The notes under the pieces were generated by a model that was not told the DNA's origin, searched no databases, and saw only the letters and a list, made by a program, of their open reading frames with translations. A DNA stretch of 64,000 bases, from contig NZ_CP054932.1 in assembly GCF_013364275.1 (NCBI RefSeq), positions 5,456,001 through 5,520,000 of the forward strand. The letters are read 5' to 3'. A program made the position numbers and the translations under genes. This DNA is from Actinomadura sp. NAK00032 (lineage in GTDB: Bacteria > Actinomycetota > Actinomycetes > Streptosporangiales > Streptosporangiaceae). Position 1 is the first letter of the stretch. The number at the start of each line of letters is the position of its first letter. Shown in pieces: positions 26,647 through 35,769 of this stretch.

Positions 26647-26943
26647 ATGATCAACTCACTACACAAGATGGGCATCCGGTCCAATTTCATGTACACGGCG
26701 GGCATCATCTCGGTCGGCCTGTCGTTCGCCTCCTGGGCGGCGTCCAAGCAGCTTGAGGACGCGGGCCTGGAGCGCGCCGACCGGTGGGGCATCTTCGTCG
26801 GCGAATGGGCCCCGACCTTCTTCGCCATGGGCATCGCCCTCCGGATGGAGGAAACGCGGGACCAGGCCGTACGCGAGGCGTCTGGGCGGCAGGGGCCGGT
26901 AGACGAAAGGGTCTCCGCGTCGCAATCCGCCGCCATGCGGTAA
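26647..26943 (+). CDS. Small membrane-associated hypothetical protein
   Basis: 98 residues with two hydrophobic segments (FMYTAGIISVGLSFASWAAS and GIFVGEWAPTFFAMGIAL) and a charged C-terminal tail. GGGGGAGAA precedes ATG 26647. The family seems conserved in Streptosporangiales, but no function is known to me. It lies just upstream of crtI on the same strand and may share its promoter region. Confidence 0.65.
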   Translation: MINSLHKMGIRSNFMYTAGIISVGLSFASWAASKQLEDAGLERADRWGIFVGEWAPTFFAMGIALRMEETRDQAVREASGRQGPVDERVSASQSAAMR

Positions 26944-27094
26944 ATCGCGGCGAACCCCCAGCCCGGCCACGCCTCCACGCACCGTGCAACCGATCGGCCG
27001 CCCGGTTCCGAAGAACGGTGCAGAACCTTTGGGACGACGATGGAGGAACAGTGCACTCCCGACATCGTGTGCATGGTCCGCGCGGCGGGCGCTG

Positions 27095-28564
27095 ATGGCG
27101 GCGAGCGGTCCGGTCGTCGTGATCGGGGCAGGCCTGTCCGGGCTGTCGGCAGCGATCCATCTCGCAGCGCGGGGCCGTGAGGTCGTGGTGGTCGAGGCCC
27201 GTGACGAACCGGGTGGATGCTGCGGATCGGCGTACGCCCGCGCCTACCGGTTCGATACGGGCCCTTCGGTGCTGACCATGCCCCAGGTGCTGGCGGACAC
27301 GTTCGGCGCGGCGGGCGAGGACATGGAGAATCTGCTGCCGCTCCGGCGCCTGGACCCGTTCTACCGGCTGTCCTTTCACGACGGCTCACAGTTGGACGTG
27401 GTGGCGGGCGCGCAGCGGATGGCCGAGAACGTCCGCGCCCTGTGCGGGCCGGAGGAGGCGGCCCGGTACCTGCGGTTCCGGCGGCGGCTCGGGGCGATGT
27501 TCGAGGCCGAGTGGTCGTCGTTCATCGACGCGGACATGACCCGGCTGCGCAGCATGGCCCGTCCGATCGCGCTGCTCAGGCTGGCGGCGGCGGGCGGGTT
27601 CCGGCGCCTGGACCGATTCGTGGCGGGTCAGTTGACCGACGAGCGGCTCATCAGGGCGCACACGTTCCAGGCGCTGTACGTCGGGCTGCCTCCCGCCAAG
27701 GCACTGGCCATCTACGCGGTCGTCGCGCACATGGACACTGTCGGCGGGGTGTACTTCCCCGCGTCCGGCGGCATGCACGCCGTCCCGCGGGCATTGGCCG
27801 CCGTGGCCGAGAAGGCGGGCGCCGTGATCCGGTACGGGGTGCGCGCCGAGCGGGTCGAGACGGATTCCTCCGGGGTGGCGGCGGTGCGGCTAGACGGCGG
27901 CGAGCGGCTAGCCGCCGGGGCGGTCGTGGTCGCCTGCGACCTGGCGGAGGCCCATCGGGGCCTGCTGCCCGGCGCGGCAGGCGACTGGCGGCTGCGCCGT
28001 TCGCGGTACTCGCCGTCCTGCTTGGTCATGCACTTCGGAATCGATCGCCGGGAGCCCGGACAGGCGCACCACACGCTGCACTTCGGCCGGGAGTGGGCCG
28101 GTGCCTTCTCGGCCCTGGCCGCCGGGCGTCCGCAACCCGATCCGAGCCTGCTGATCACGTGCCCCGAAGTGGACGGTACTGCGGCACCGCCCGGCCACGG
28201 CACGCTGAGCGTTCTGGAACCCGCCCCCAACACGGCGAGCGGAGCCGACTGGGATGTTCTCGGGCCGCTGCTGGAGCAGCGCCTGCTCGGCCGCCTGTCC
28301 GACCTCGGCTACGGCGACCTGGCGGCGGCGCCGCGGCGGACCTTCGATCCGCGGGTCTGGGCCCGCCTGGGCCATTCGGCGGGCACACCGTTCGCGCTGG
28401 ATCACCGGTTCACCCAGACGGCCTGGTTCCGGCCCGCCGGCCGCAGCCGCCGCGTCGCCGGCCTGCATTTCGCGGGGATGTACACCGCGCCCGGTGTGGG
28501 CGTCCCACCGGCTCTGATCTCCGGGCGGCTCGCCGCCGCCCGCATCCTGGAAGGCCGCCGATGA
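27095..28564 (+). CDS. crtI: Phytoene desaturase
   Basis: FAD-dependent carotene desaturase that converts phytoene to lycopene at the membrane. N-terminal dinucleotide motif VVVIGAGLSGLSAAIHLAAR, then RFDTGPSVLTMPQVLADTFG, YFPASGGMHAVPRALAAVAE and the C-terminal GMYTAPGVGVPPALISGRLA flavin motif. 489 residues, full length. First gene of crtI-crtB-plsX, each linked by a four-base overlap. No crtE (GGPP synthase) is in the window. The number of desaturation steps cannot be judged from sequence. Confidence 0.9.
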   Translation: MAASGPVVVIGAGLSGLSAAIHLAARGREVVVVEARDEPGGCCGSAYARAYRFDTGPSVLTMPQVLADTFGAAGEDMENLLPLRRLDPFYRLSFHDGSQLDVVAGAQRMAENVRALCGPEEAARYLRFRRRLGAMFEAEWSSFIDADMTRLRSMARPIALLRLAAAGGFRRLDRFVAGQLTDERLIRAHTFQALYVGLPPAKALAIYAVVAHMDTVGGVYFPASGGMHAVPRALAAVAEKAGAVIRYGVRAERVETDSSGVAAVRLDGGERLAAGAVVVACDLAEAHRGLLPGAAGDWRLRRSRYSPSCLVMHFGIDRREPGQAHHTLHFGREWAGAFSALAAGRPQPDPSLLITCPEVDGTAAPPGHGTLSVLEPAPNTASGADWDVLGPLLEQRLLGRLSDLGYGDLAAAPRRTFDPRVWARLGHSAGTPFALDHRFTQTAWFRPAGRSRRVAGLHFAGMYTAPGVGVPPALISGRLAAARILEGRR

Positions 28565-29478
28565 CGCTGACCGCGAGCTATGAACACTGCCGCCGGCTCA
28601 ACGCCCGCCACGGGCGCTCCTTCTATCTGGCGACCCTGCTGCTGCCGGCGTGGAAGCGCAGGCATGTGCACGCGCTGTACGGCTTCACCCGCCACGTGGA
28701 CGACATCGTGGACGCGTGCGGCGAAACGGCCGCGGACCCCGGCGGACGAGCCGGCGCGCTCGACGCGGTGACCCGGAGGCTCACCGCGAGCCTGGCGGGC
28801 GAGGCGATCGCCGACCCGGTGCTGCCCGCCTTCGTGCACACCGTCCGCTCCTTCGGCATCGAACGCACCGACGTCGACGCCTTCCTGCGGTCCATGCGTG
28901 CCGACCTCACCGTCACCCGGTACGGCACCTACGACGACCTGCTGGTGTACATGGAGGGCTCGGCCGCCGCGATCGGGCTGATGATGCTTCCCGTCCTGGA
29001 GACGGTGCCCGGCGCCGCGCGGCCGGCCCGCGAGCCCGCACGCGAGCTGGGACGGGCGTTCCAGCTCACGAACTTCCTGCGGGACGTCGCCGAGGACCTG
29101 GCCCGCGGCCGCGTCTACCTGCCGCAGGAGGACCTCGCCAAGTTCGGGGTCACCGAGGACGACCTGCACGGCGGCGGCCGCGGACGGGCGCTGCGCGAAC
29201 TGGTGGCCTTCGAGGCCGACCGCGCCCGGGACCACTACCGCCACGCCCTCGACGGCGTGGAACTGCTGGCCCCGTCGTCCCGCCCCTGCATCCGCGCCGC
29301 GTACCAACTGTACGGCGGCATCCTGGACGAGATCGCCGCGGCCGGCCACGACGTGCTGACCGCGCGGGCCCGGGTGCCGCGCCGCCGCCGGGCCGCGATC
29401 TTCGCGCGGCACCTGCTGGCCGCCTCCGCCGCCGGCCGCGCCGAACGGCGGCAGCCCGCCGGGGGCGGCCTGAGATGA
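28561..29478 (+). CDS. crtB: Phytoene synthase
   Basis: Head-to-head prenyl synthase joining two geranylgeranyl diphosphates to phytoene, the committed carotenoid step. The two aspartate-rich metal-binding motifs are ALYGFTRHVDDIVD and LTNFLRDVAEDLARGRVYLP. 305 residues, full length. Start overlaps the crtI stop (ATGA) and its own stop overlaps plsX, showing one transcript. Confidence 0.93.
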   Translation: MTLTASYEHCRRLNARHGRSFYLATLLLPAWKRRHVHALYGFTRHVDDIVDACGETAADPGGRAGALDAVTRRLTASLAGEAIADPVLPAFVHTVRSFGIERTDVDAFLRSMRADLTVTRYGTYDDLLVYMEGSAAAIGLMMLPVLETVPGAARPAREPARELGRAFQLTNFLRDVAEDLARGRVYLPQEDLAKFGVTEDDLHGGGRGRALRELVAFEADRARDHYRHALDGVELLAPSSRPCIRAAYQLYGGILDEIAAAGHDVLTARARVPRRRRAAIFARHLLAASAAGRAERRQPAGGGLR

Positions 29479-30449
29479 GCGGGGCGGCGCGCCCGGTGGT
29501 GCTGGACGCGATGGGCGGCGATCACGGGCCGGCGGAGACGGTACCGGGAGCGCTGACGGCGCGTCGCGGCCACGGCGTCCCGGTCCTGCTCGTCGGGCGG
29601 GCCGATGAGGTGCACCGCGAACTGCGGCGGCACGGCGGCGCCGGTGAAGTCGAAGTCCGGCACGCCGACGACGTGGTGCCGATGGCCGAGCGCGGCTCGG
29701 GAGCCGCCGCACGGCGGGATTCGAGCCTCATGGTCGGGTGCGCCCTCGCCCGGCAGCGGGGGGCGTCGCTGGTCTCGGCGGGGTCCACCGGTGCGATCGT
29801 GACGTGCGCGGTCCGCGCCTTCGGCCGGCGGGAGGGCGTGCTGCGCCCGGCGCTGGCCGTGGCGCTGCCGACGCTGGCCGGGTCCACCGTGCTGGTCGAC
29901 GCCGGCGGCACCGCCGACCCCACCGCGGAGATGCTCGCGCAGTTCGCCCTGCTGGGCGTCTCCTACGCGCGCAACGTCCTGGGCGTCGCCGACCCGTCGG
30001 TGGGGCTGCTGTCCATCGGCACCGAGCCGGGGAAGGGCAATCGGCTCGTCCGCGAGGCCGCCGAACTGCTGCCGGGCCTGCCCGTCCGCTTCCACGGCAA
30101 CGTCGAAGGGCACGACGTGCTGGCCGGAACGGTCGACGTGGTCGTGACGGACGGTTTCACCGGCAACGTGGTGCTGAAGAACATCGAGGGCTGCGTCCGG
30201 ACGACCCTGGACATGGTCGCCGAAGCCGGTATCGCCCCGCCCGGACGGCTGGCGGAGATCGCCCGGCGCTACGCGGCGGACACGCACGGAGGCGCCGCCC
30301 TGCTCGGGCTGACCGGCACGGTCGTCGTGGCGCACGGCACTTCACGATCCGCCGCCATCGCCCGGGCGTGCGTGGTCGCGTCCGAGCTGGGCGCGGACGA
30401 CAAGCCGGTGCCAGCGGACGACCGCGCCTCCGTCGGGCCGGTCGCGTGA
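29475..30449 (+). CDS. plsX: PlsX-like acyl-ACP:phosphate acyltransferase
   Basis: Makes acyl-phosphate from acyl-ACP. Characteristic segments: VVLDAMGGDHGPAETVPGAL at the start, SLVSAGSTGAIV, LLSIGTEPGKGNRLVREA and FHGNVEGHDVLAGTVDVVVT then DGFTGNVVLKNIEG. 324 residues, normal. A plsX inside a carotenoid operon is unusual: the housekeeping copy usually sits with fabD/fabH. With the PlsY-like gene at 31146 it could supply acyl-phosphate for acylating a carotenoid glycoside; that role is inference. Confidence 0.88.
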   Translation: MSGAARPVVLDAMGGDHGPAETVPGALTARRGHGVPVLLVGRADEVHRELRRHGGAGEVEVRHADDVVPMAERGSGAAARRDSSLMVGCALARQRGASLVSAGSTGAIVTCAVRAFGRREGVLRPALAVALPTLAGSTVLVDAGGTADPTAEMLAQFALLGVSYARNVLGVADPSVGLLSIGTEPGKGNRLVREAAELLPGLPVRFHGNVEGHDVLAGTVDVVVTDGFTGNVVLKNIEGCVRTTLDMVAEAGIAPPGRLAEIARRYAADTHGGAALLGLTGTVVVAHGTSRSAAIARACVVASELGADDKPVPADDRASVGPVA

Positions 30450-30454
30450 GGTGC

Positions 30455-31201
30455 TCACCGCGACCGGTGGGCGTGCAGCGGGTCGTGCCCGTCCCAGGTG
30501 CCCCGGCTCGCATGGGGAATGAATCGGGCGAACAGCTCCTCGGCGTACCAGTCCTCGCCGCGCACGCGGTCGATGACGGTGCGGTGCGCGTCCGTCCGGT
30601 AGGCGAACCGCGCGATCGCGTTCTCGTCCCGCCACAGCGAGAAGGTCGCCTGCCTGGCCAGCGGCCACTCCCCCGCCCCGATCGAGGCCAGGCAGCCGTC
30701 CTGGCGGCGCAGTTCCCGGTCCACTCCCGGCACCGACCGATAGAAGCCCACCATCCGGCTGGGACGGATCGACGCCCTGGTCAGCACGGCCACCGGCCCG
30801 TCGCCGGCCTTCCGGGCCGGTGCGGCGGCGAAGGGGTCGCGTCCGCCCCAGCGGCCGCGGGAAGCCAACGGCGCGAGCCGGACATGCCACGCCTCTTCGG
30901 CCTCCTCCCGCCACCGCCCGGCCACCGGCGAGCACGCGAGGAAATCCTCCAGCGCGGCCTCCTCGTCCCACACGGCGAACAGCGCCCAGCGGCGCAGGTC
31001 GGCGCCCAGGCTCATGGACCGGCCGCGGCCCGTGCCCAGCAGCCGCCAGAACGACAGCCCGCCGGTGCGACGCAGCAGCGGCCGGTCGAACGCCATGTGC
31101 CGCATGGCGTCCAGACCCGCGTACCTGATGAGGTGGAACGAGGCGATGACCTTGGAATCGGCGACCCTGGTATCGGTGGCTCCCGTGCTCGGCTCGGCCA
31201 T
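30455..31201 (-). CDS. crtA: Spheroidene monooxygenase-like CrtA
   Basis: Heme-dependent carotenoid oxygenase that adds keto groups next to a hydroxylated or methoxylated end in spheroidene-type pathways. The sequence has the CrtA pattern: IASFHLIRYAGLDAMRHMAF, FDRPLLRRTGGLSFWRLLGT, FAVWDEEAALEDFLA and QATFSLWRDENAIARFAYRT. 248 residues, full length. Its start overlaps the plsY-like gene on the other strand by about 55 bases. Presence beside cruF and crtD suggests a 2-keto-1-hydroxy type product. Confidence 0.85.
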   Translation of the reverse strand: MAEPSTGATDTRVADSKVIASFHLIRYAGLDAMRHMAFDRPLLRRTGGLSFWRLLGTGRGRSMSLGADLRRWALFAVWDEEAALEDFLACSPVAGRWREEAEEAWHVRLAPLASRGRWGGRDPFAAAPARKAGDGPVAVLTRASIRPSRMVGFYRSVPGVDRELRRQDGCLASIGAGEWPLARQATFSLWRDENAIARFAYRTDAHRTVIDRVRGEDWYAEELFARFIPHASRGTWDGHDPLHAHRSR

Positions 31202-31772
31202 CGGCGGCTACCTGCTCGGCTCGGTGCCCGTCGCGGTGCTCGTCGGACGCGCCCACGGCTTCGACCCGCGCGACGTCGGCGACCGCAACCCCGGCTTCTG
31301 GAACATGATGGAGCAGCTCGGCTGGAAGGCCGCCGTCCCGGTGTTCGCCGGCGACATGCTCAAGGGCACCGCGGCGGGTCTGGCCGGGCTGGCCGCGGGC
31401 GGCGGCGAGACCGGCATGCTCGGGACGGTCAGCGGCGCGAGCGTCCTGCCCGTGTACGCGGCGGTCGGCGGCGCGATGGTGGGGCACGCCTGGCCGCTGT
31501 TCGCGGGACGGCGGGGCGGCCGCTCCATCCTCACGTTCGCCGGCGGTTTCGCGGTGATCTGCCCGCCCGCCTTCGCGGTCGGCGTCGCGCTGCTGACCGG
31601 GGTGAGCCTGACCTCGCGTTCGTTCGCCCGTGGCACCCGCGCGGCGGTCTTCTCCCTGCCGGCGCTGCAACTGCTCTTCGCGCCCGCCGAGCACGTCGCG
31701 GCGACCGGGGCACTGATGTGCCTCATCGGACTGCGCTTCGGTCAGGCCGCCGTGGCGGAGCGCCGCGCCTGA
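31146..31772 (+). CDS. PlsY-like acyl-phosphate acyltransferase
   Basis: Polytopic membrane protein of the PlsY family, which transfers an acyl group from acyl-phosphate to glycerol 3-phosphate. Motifs are recognisable but changed: the usual GNxGATN block reads GDRNPGFWNMMEQLG, DxxKG is kept as GDMLKGTAAG, and the GHxFPVFxxFxGGKG block reads GHAWPLFAGRRGGRS. These changes at substrate-facing loops suggest a specialised acceptor. 208 residues from ATG 31146; an ATG at 31128 or a downstream GTG are alternatives. Confidence 0.78.
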   Translation: MTLESATLVSVAPVLGSAIGGYLLGSVPVAVLVGRAHGFDPRDVGDRNPGFWNMMEQLGWKAAVPVFAGDMLKGTAAGLAGLAAGGGETGMLGTVSGASVLPVYAAVGGAMVGHAWPLFAGRRGGRSILTFAGGFAVICPPAFAVGVALLTGVSLTSRSFARGTRAAVFSLPALQLLFAPAEHVAATGALMCLIGLRFGQAAVAERRA

Positions 31773-32847
31773 CCGCCGGCCGGCCGTAGGTCCGGCCCCG
31801 CCAGGTGCGCGCCGGCCACAGCACCGACCACGTCAGGCGCACCGCCATCGGCACGTCGAGGAACGGCGAGATCGCCAGGCCCATGCCCGGACGTGCGTAA
31901 CTGCCGCGCAGGGCCGTTGCAAGGAGCAGCCGCTGGACGAGCAGGCCGAGGTCCAGCGGAGTCGGGCGGCCCGTCACCAGCCGGACCGTCGGCAGAGCGA
32001 GGGTCAGCCAGACGACCGCGAGATCGGCTGCCAGCCACCCGTTCCCGGTCACGTCCCGCAGCGCGATCGATCGTCCCCACTCGCGCCACACCTCGGCAGC
32101 CGACGCGTGCATGTCGACGTCCAGCAGGGCGCCGGCGTCCCGGAAGGCGATCCGCCAGCCGTCCCGCGCGAGCAGCCGACCGAGGGCGACGTCGTCGGTG
32201 AGGTGGCCGCGGACCCGCGCGAACCCTCCGGCCCGCAGCATCGGGTTTTTGCGGAAGGCCATGCACTGGCCGTTGAGCAGGAGCCGCTCCGGGGACGCGG
32301 CGGCCGGGCCGATCGGCCCGAAGCGGTAGACGAGACCGGCCAGGAACGAGGCGTGCAACGCCTGCTCGGCCACGCCGTCACAGATGAACCGCGGCCCAGC
32401 CGACACCAGGTCGGACGTGTCGAGCAGCGCGACGAGCTCCGCGCACAACCCCGGCTCGGGGCGCGTGTCGGCGTCCAGCAGCACCACGATCGGTCCCGCG
32501 GCGGCGCGCACGCCCTGGTGCAGCGCCCACTGCTTGCCGACCCAGCCGTCCGGCAGCGGCGCCCCGGAGACGACCCTGGCGCCCAGCCGCGCCGCGAGCC
32601 GTGCCGTGCCGTCCCGCGACCCGTCGTCCACGACGATCACCTCGGACACGTCGGGGTCCACGAGCAGGGGCCGCACGCAGCCCTCGATCCGCAGCTCCTC
32701 GTCACGCGCCGGGATCACCACTGACACCGGCTGCGGCGGCGGCCCGGAGCGGCCGGGGACGAAGGGCGCGGGACGGTTCCGGCCGCGCGCCAGCCGGGTG
32801 GCCGCCACCCCTGCGGCCACCGCCTGGAGCGGCGTGAGCCGTCTCAT
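31723..32847 (-). CDS. Family 2 glycosyltransferase, carotenoid-type
   Basis: GT-A fold transferase with C-terminal membrane helices. VSVVIPARDEELRIEGCVRP is the nucleotide-sugar site, VIVVDDGSRDGTARLAARLG follows, VVLLDADTRPEPGL carries the metal-binding DxD-like aspartates, and GGFARVRGHLTDDVALGRLL the catalytic ED-type region. 374 residues. Its start overlaps the crtD stop (ATGA) in the cruF-crtD-GT operon. A CruG-like role, glycosylating the 1'-hydroxyl made by CruF, is inferred. The 3' end overlaps the plsY-like gene by 50 bases. Confidence 0.82.
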   Translation of the reverse strand: MRRLTPLQAVAAGVAATRLARGRNRPAPFVPGRSGPPPQPVSVVIPARDEELRIEGCVRPLLVDPDVSEVIVVDDGSRDGTARLAARLGARVVSGAPLPDGWVGKQWALHQGVRAAAGPIVVLLDADTRPEPGLCAELVALLDTSDLVSAGPRFICDGVAEQALHASFLAGLVYRFGPIGPAAASPERLLLNGQCMAFRKNPMLRAGGFARVRGHLTDDVALGRLLARDGWRIAFRDAGALLDVDMHASAAEVWREWGRSIALRDVTGNGWLAADLAVVWLTLALPTVRLVTGRPTPLDLGLLVQRLLLATALRGSYARPGMGLAISPFLDVPMAVRLTWSVLWPARTWRGRTYGRPAVRRGAPPRRPDRSAVR

Positions 32848-34289
32848 CCGGCCCGCGCCCCCACTGGAAGGTCCTGCTCGACGAGCGAGGCCACGATCCG
32901 GCCGCCGAGCGCGACCAGCGGCAGCCCGCCGCCCGGATGCACCGACCCGCCCACCAGGTACAACCCGCGCCGCGGCCCCCTGTTGCCCGGTCTGCGGAAT
33001 GGCGCGAACGCGCCCCGGTAGGCGGTCCCGTAGATGGCCCCGCCCCACGCGCCGTACTGGTCGCGCAGGTCGGCGGGTGTGAAGGACTCCACGAACCGCA
33101 GCCTCCCCGACAGATCATGCCCGCGGCGCGCCAGCCGCTCTAGGACCAGGTCGCGGTAGGCGTCCGGGGTCATCGGCCAGCGCCCCGGATCACCGGCCGG
33201 GACGTTGACCAGCAGCACCCAGTTCTCCGCCCCGGCCGGCGCCTGCGACGCGTCGTCCACCGCCGAGCAGCCGATGTAGACCGTCGGGTCCTCCGGCGGG
33301 ACGCCGCGTTCGAAGATGTCGCCGAACTCCCGCCGGTAGTCGGCCGAGAAGACAACGGAATGGTGCGGCAGCCCGTCGGTGCGTCCGTCCACTGCGGCGA
33401 GCAGCAGGAACGCCGACGAGGACGGGCCCAGGCGGCCGATCCGGCGCAGCCTCCGCCGATCCGGCAGCAGCCGGCCGTACAGGGCCGCGGCGTCGGCGTT
33501 CACCACCACCGCATCGGCGCCCACACGCTCCCCCGACTCCAGCGCCACGCCAGAGACCGCCGACCGGTCGGCGACCACCTCCGCCACCTGGCTGCCGGTG
33601 TGGACCTCGACGCCCGCCTCGATCAGCAGACGGGTCAGGTCGTCGGCGAGCCGGGACAGCCCGCCCGGCACGTACCAGCCCCCGTCGCCGTGCTCGATCG
33701 CCGGGACGCAGCCGAGCGCGGCCGGTGCCCGATAGGGGCTCGACCCCGCGTACGTCGCATACCGGCCGACGTACTGGCGCAGCCGCGGGTCGCGGAAGAA
33801 CCGGCGGGCCAGGCCGTCCAGCGTCCGGCCCGGCGCGACCGCGACAAGGTCACCGATCCGCGCCCGCTCGGGCCGGCGGCCCAACGGCCCCGCGAAGAAC
33901 GTCCGCCGCGACGCGTCCAGGCAGCGCGCGGCCCACCCGTAGAAGGCGCGCCACGCCTCCCCCTCTCCCGGAGCCAACCGCTCGACCTGCGCCGCCATCC
34001 GGGCTGGATCGCGGTAGGCGCGCAACTCCGACCCGTCGGCGAAGCGGTAGCGGCACAGCTCGTCCAGCTCCACCAGCTCGCGCCGGACGCCCAGCTCCCG
34101 GAAGATGCCCGGAAGGGTTAGCAGCGACGGCCCCACCGAGAAGGCGAACCCGTCACGCTCGCGCTCGGCCAGCTTCCCGCCGAGCCGGTCCAGCCGCTCG
34201 TACAACCCGACGTGGTGGCCGCCCCTCGCCAGCAGCAGCGCGGTGACCATCCCGCCGACCCCGCCGCCGACGACGATCACCTCGGCCAT
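32844..34289 (-). CDS. crtD: Carotenoid 3',4'-desaturase-like FAD oxidoreductase
   Basis: CrtI/CrtD-family flavoprotein. VIVVGGGVGGMVTALLLARG at the N-terminus, FAFSVGPSLLTLPGIFRELG, GGWYVPGGLSRLADDLTRLL and the C-terminal YLVGGSVHPGGGLPLVALGG flavin motif. 481 residues. It lies between cruF and a glycosyltransferase, the setting of CrtD-type desaturases that act on 1-hydroxy carotenoids, so CrtD is preferred over a second phytoene desaturase. The assignment within the family is by context. Confidence 0.82.
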   Translation of the reverse strand: MAEVIVVGGGVGGMVTALLLARGGHHVGLYERLDRLGGKLAERERDGFAFSVGPSLLTLPGIFRELGVRRELVELDELCRYRFADGSELRAYRDPARMAAQVERLAPGEGEAWRAFYGWAARCLDASRRTFFAGPLGRRPERARIGDLVAVAPGRTLDGLARRFFRDPRLRQYVGRYATYAGSSPYRAPAALGCVPAIEHGDGGWYVPGGLSRLADDLTRLLIEAGVEVHTGSQVAEVVADRSAVSGVALESGERVGADAVVVNADAAALYGRLLPDRRRLRRIGRLGPSSSAFLLLAAVDGRTDGLPHHSVVFSADYRREFGDIFERGVPPEDPTVYIGCSAVDDASQAPAGAENWVLLVNVPAGDPGRWPMTPDAYRDLVLERLARRGHDLSGRLRFVESFTPADLRDQYGAWGGAIYGTAYRGAFAPFRRPGNRGPRRGLYLVGGSVHPGGGLPLVALGGRIVASLVEQDLPVGARAG

Positions 34290-35071
34290 CCACGCCTCCA
34301 CGCCAGGACAGCGAACGTCCCCATCGCCGCGCCGCCGGCCACGGCCACCCCCCGGTCCGGCGGCTCGAACACCGCCGCGAACGCCAGCGTCTCCATCACC
34401 GTCATCACCCCGTAGATCGCGACGAGCCCCCCGGACGCGGCCGCCGCGCACCGTCCGACGATCACGTCGATCACCCCCATGACCAGCAGCGACACCACCA
34501 GCCAGCCCGCGAAATTGCTGATCGGCACGCCCCGGTACGGCCCCTCGTCCGCCCACTTCCACAAGCCCAACCGAAGCATCTGCGGATCCAGGAACAGATC
34601 CCACGCCGTCAACGCCAACGCCCCCGCCACCCACCGCTTGAGCCCGCTCTCCCGAACGATCGCAGTGGCGACCGCGTGCGCCGCCAGCCCCATCCCGCCC
34701 CACGCCGCCGCCACGATCACCGGCACGCCACCCAGCTGGGGCCGCAACAGCGACGTATACGAGTACTCCCCGAACGGAAAACCCGCGCGGACACCGATCC
34801 ACTCCGCCGTATAGCCGACGGCCATCGCGGCGCCGAAGGCCCCGACCGCGCGGCCGGGCCCGTCCCGTCCCGCGGCGAACGCCACGGCGCTCCCCGCCAG
34901 CAGCACCACGACAACGCCCGTCAACCGGATCGGCTCAGGCCGCACCCCCGACAGCACCTGCGCCACCACCATCGCGCCCAAGCAGCCGGCCCCCGCGACC
35001 GCCCAGGCCCGTGCCCGCCGCCCGACTCCGCTCAGACGCCGCCCGGCCCAGCGCCCGCGCACCTGTCCCAT
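34277..35071 (-). CDS. cruF: Carotenoid 1,2-hydratase CruF family (DUF422)
   Basis: Membrane protein with about seven helices that adds water to the 1',2' double bond of an acyclic carotene end in cyanobacteria, haloarchaea and actinobacteria. Conserved polar residues: VGYTAEWIGVRAGFPFGEYS, YTSLLRPQLGGVPVIVAAAW, ALALTAWDLFLDPQMLRLGL and PYRGVPISNFAGWLVVSLLV. 264 residues from ATG 35071. First gene of cruF-crtD-GT with overlapping reading frames. Confidence 0.85.
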   Translation of the reverse strand: MGQVRGRWAGRRLSGVGRRARAWAVAGAGCLGAMVVAQVLSGVRPEPIRLTGVVVVLLAGSAVAFAAGRDGPGRAVGAFGAAMAVGYTAEWIGVRAGFPFGEYSYTSLLRPQLGGVPVIVAAAWGGMGLAAHAVATAIVRESGLKRWVAGALALTAWDLFLDPQMLRLGLWKWADEGPYRGVPISNFAGWLVVSLLVMGVIDVIVGRCAAAASGGLVAIYGVMTVMETLAFAAVFEPPDRGVAVAGGAAMGTFAVLAWRRGWPR

Positions 35072-35160
35072 ACACAGCCTTCGCAGGAAACCGCCGTGCC
35101 GGATGCACCCTCTTCCGAGGCGGCCGCAAGCCGCCGCGCAGTTGATCGACCACTTGGGCG

Positions 35161-35484
35161 ATGGCCGCAACGCCGCCTCGCCCGCGGAGGTCGCCGTCTT
35201 CGGCAAGACCTCGGGGCAAGGGACACCGGGGGCCGGACGGGATCGAGCGGTTCTGGGACGAGAACATCGCCCGAGTGCGCAAGTTCCGCTTCCGGGTGAG
35301 CGACTCGTTCGCCAACGGCCCCGCCTGCGCCAACGTCGTCACCATCACCGCGACGCTGGACGGCGGGACCACCATGACGATCGACTGCCTGACCGTCTAC
35401 ACGGTCGATGACGACGGCCTGATCACCTCGTTCCGCGCCCACTGGGAACCGGATCGAGTGATGGCCACTTTGACCTCGCCATAG
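35161..35484 (+). pseudogene. NTF2/SnoaL-like protein, N-terminus out of frame
   Basis: The C-terminal 80 residues look like an NTF2-fold isomerase-type protein: GPDGIERFWDENIARVRKFR, then GGTTMTIDCLTVYTVDDDGL and ITSFRAHWEPDRVMATL. The expected N-terminal helix is read in a different frame (QLIDHLGDGRNAASPAEVAV from about 35137), so an indel near 35,215 separates the two. Role unknown. The next 285 bases up to 35769 hold no supported gene. Confidence 0.55.
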
Positions 35485-35769
35485 GCTCGGGGACATCGGC
35501 ATCGAGCCGTGCGCGCCTCCCAGAACCGCAGTGGGTCCTCTTCTGGTCGTTGCTGGGCGCCACCAGCCCTACGGCCCGATCTCCCACAGCCGTATCGCGT
35601 GGTCGGGTGCGCGGCTCGGCAGGTCCAGGCCTCGCTCTCCCACATGCTCGTGTTCGGGCTGGCCGCGCCACCGTGAGCACGCCGGCCCAGGCGGCCGTGG
35701 GCCAGCACGCCGTCCACCATCGTGATCCGGCGGTGCACCCGATCACGATCCGGCTGCCGAAACCCGGAC

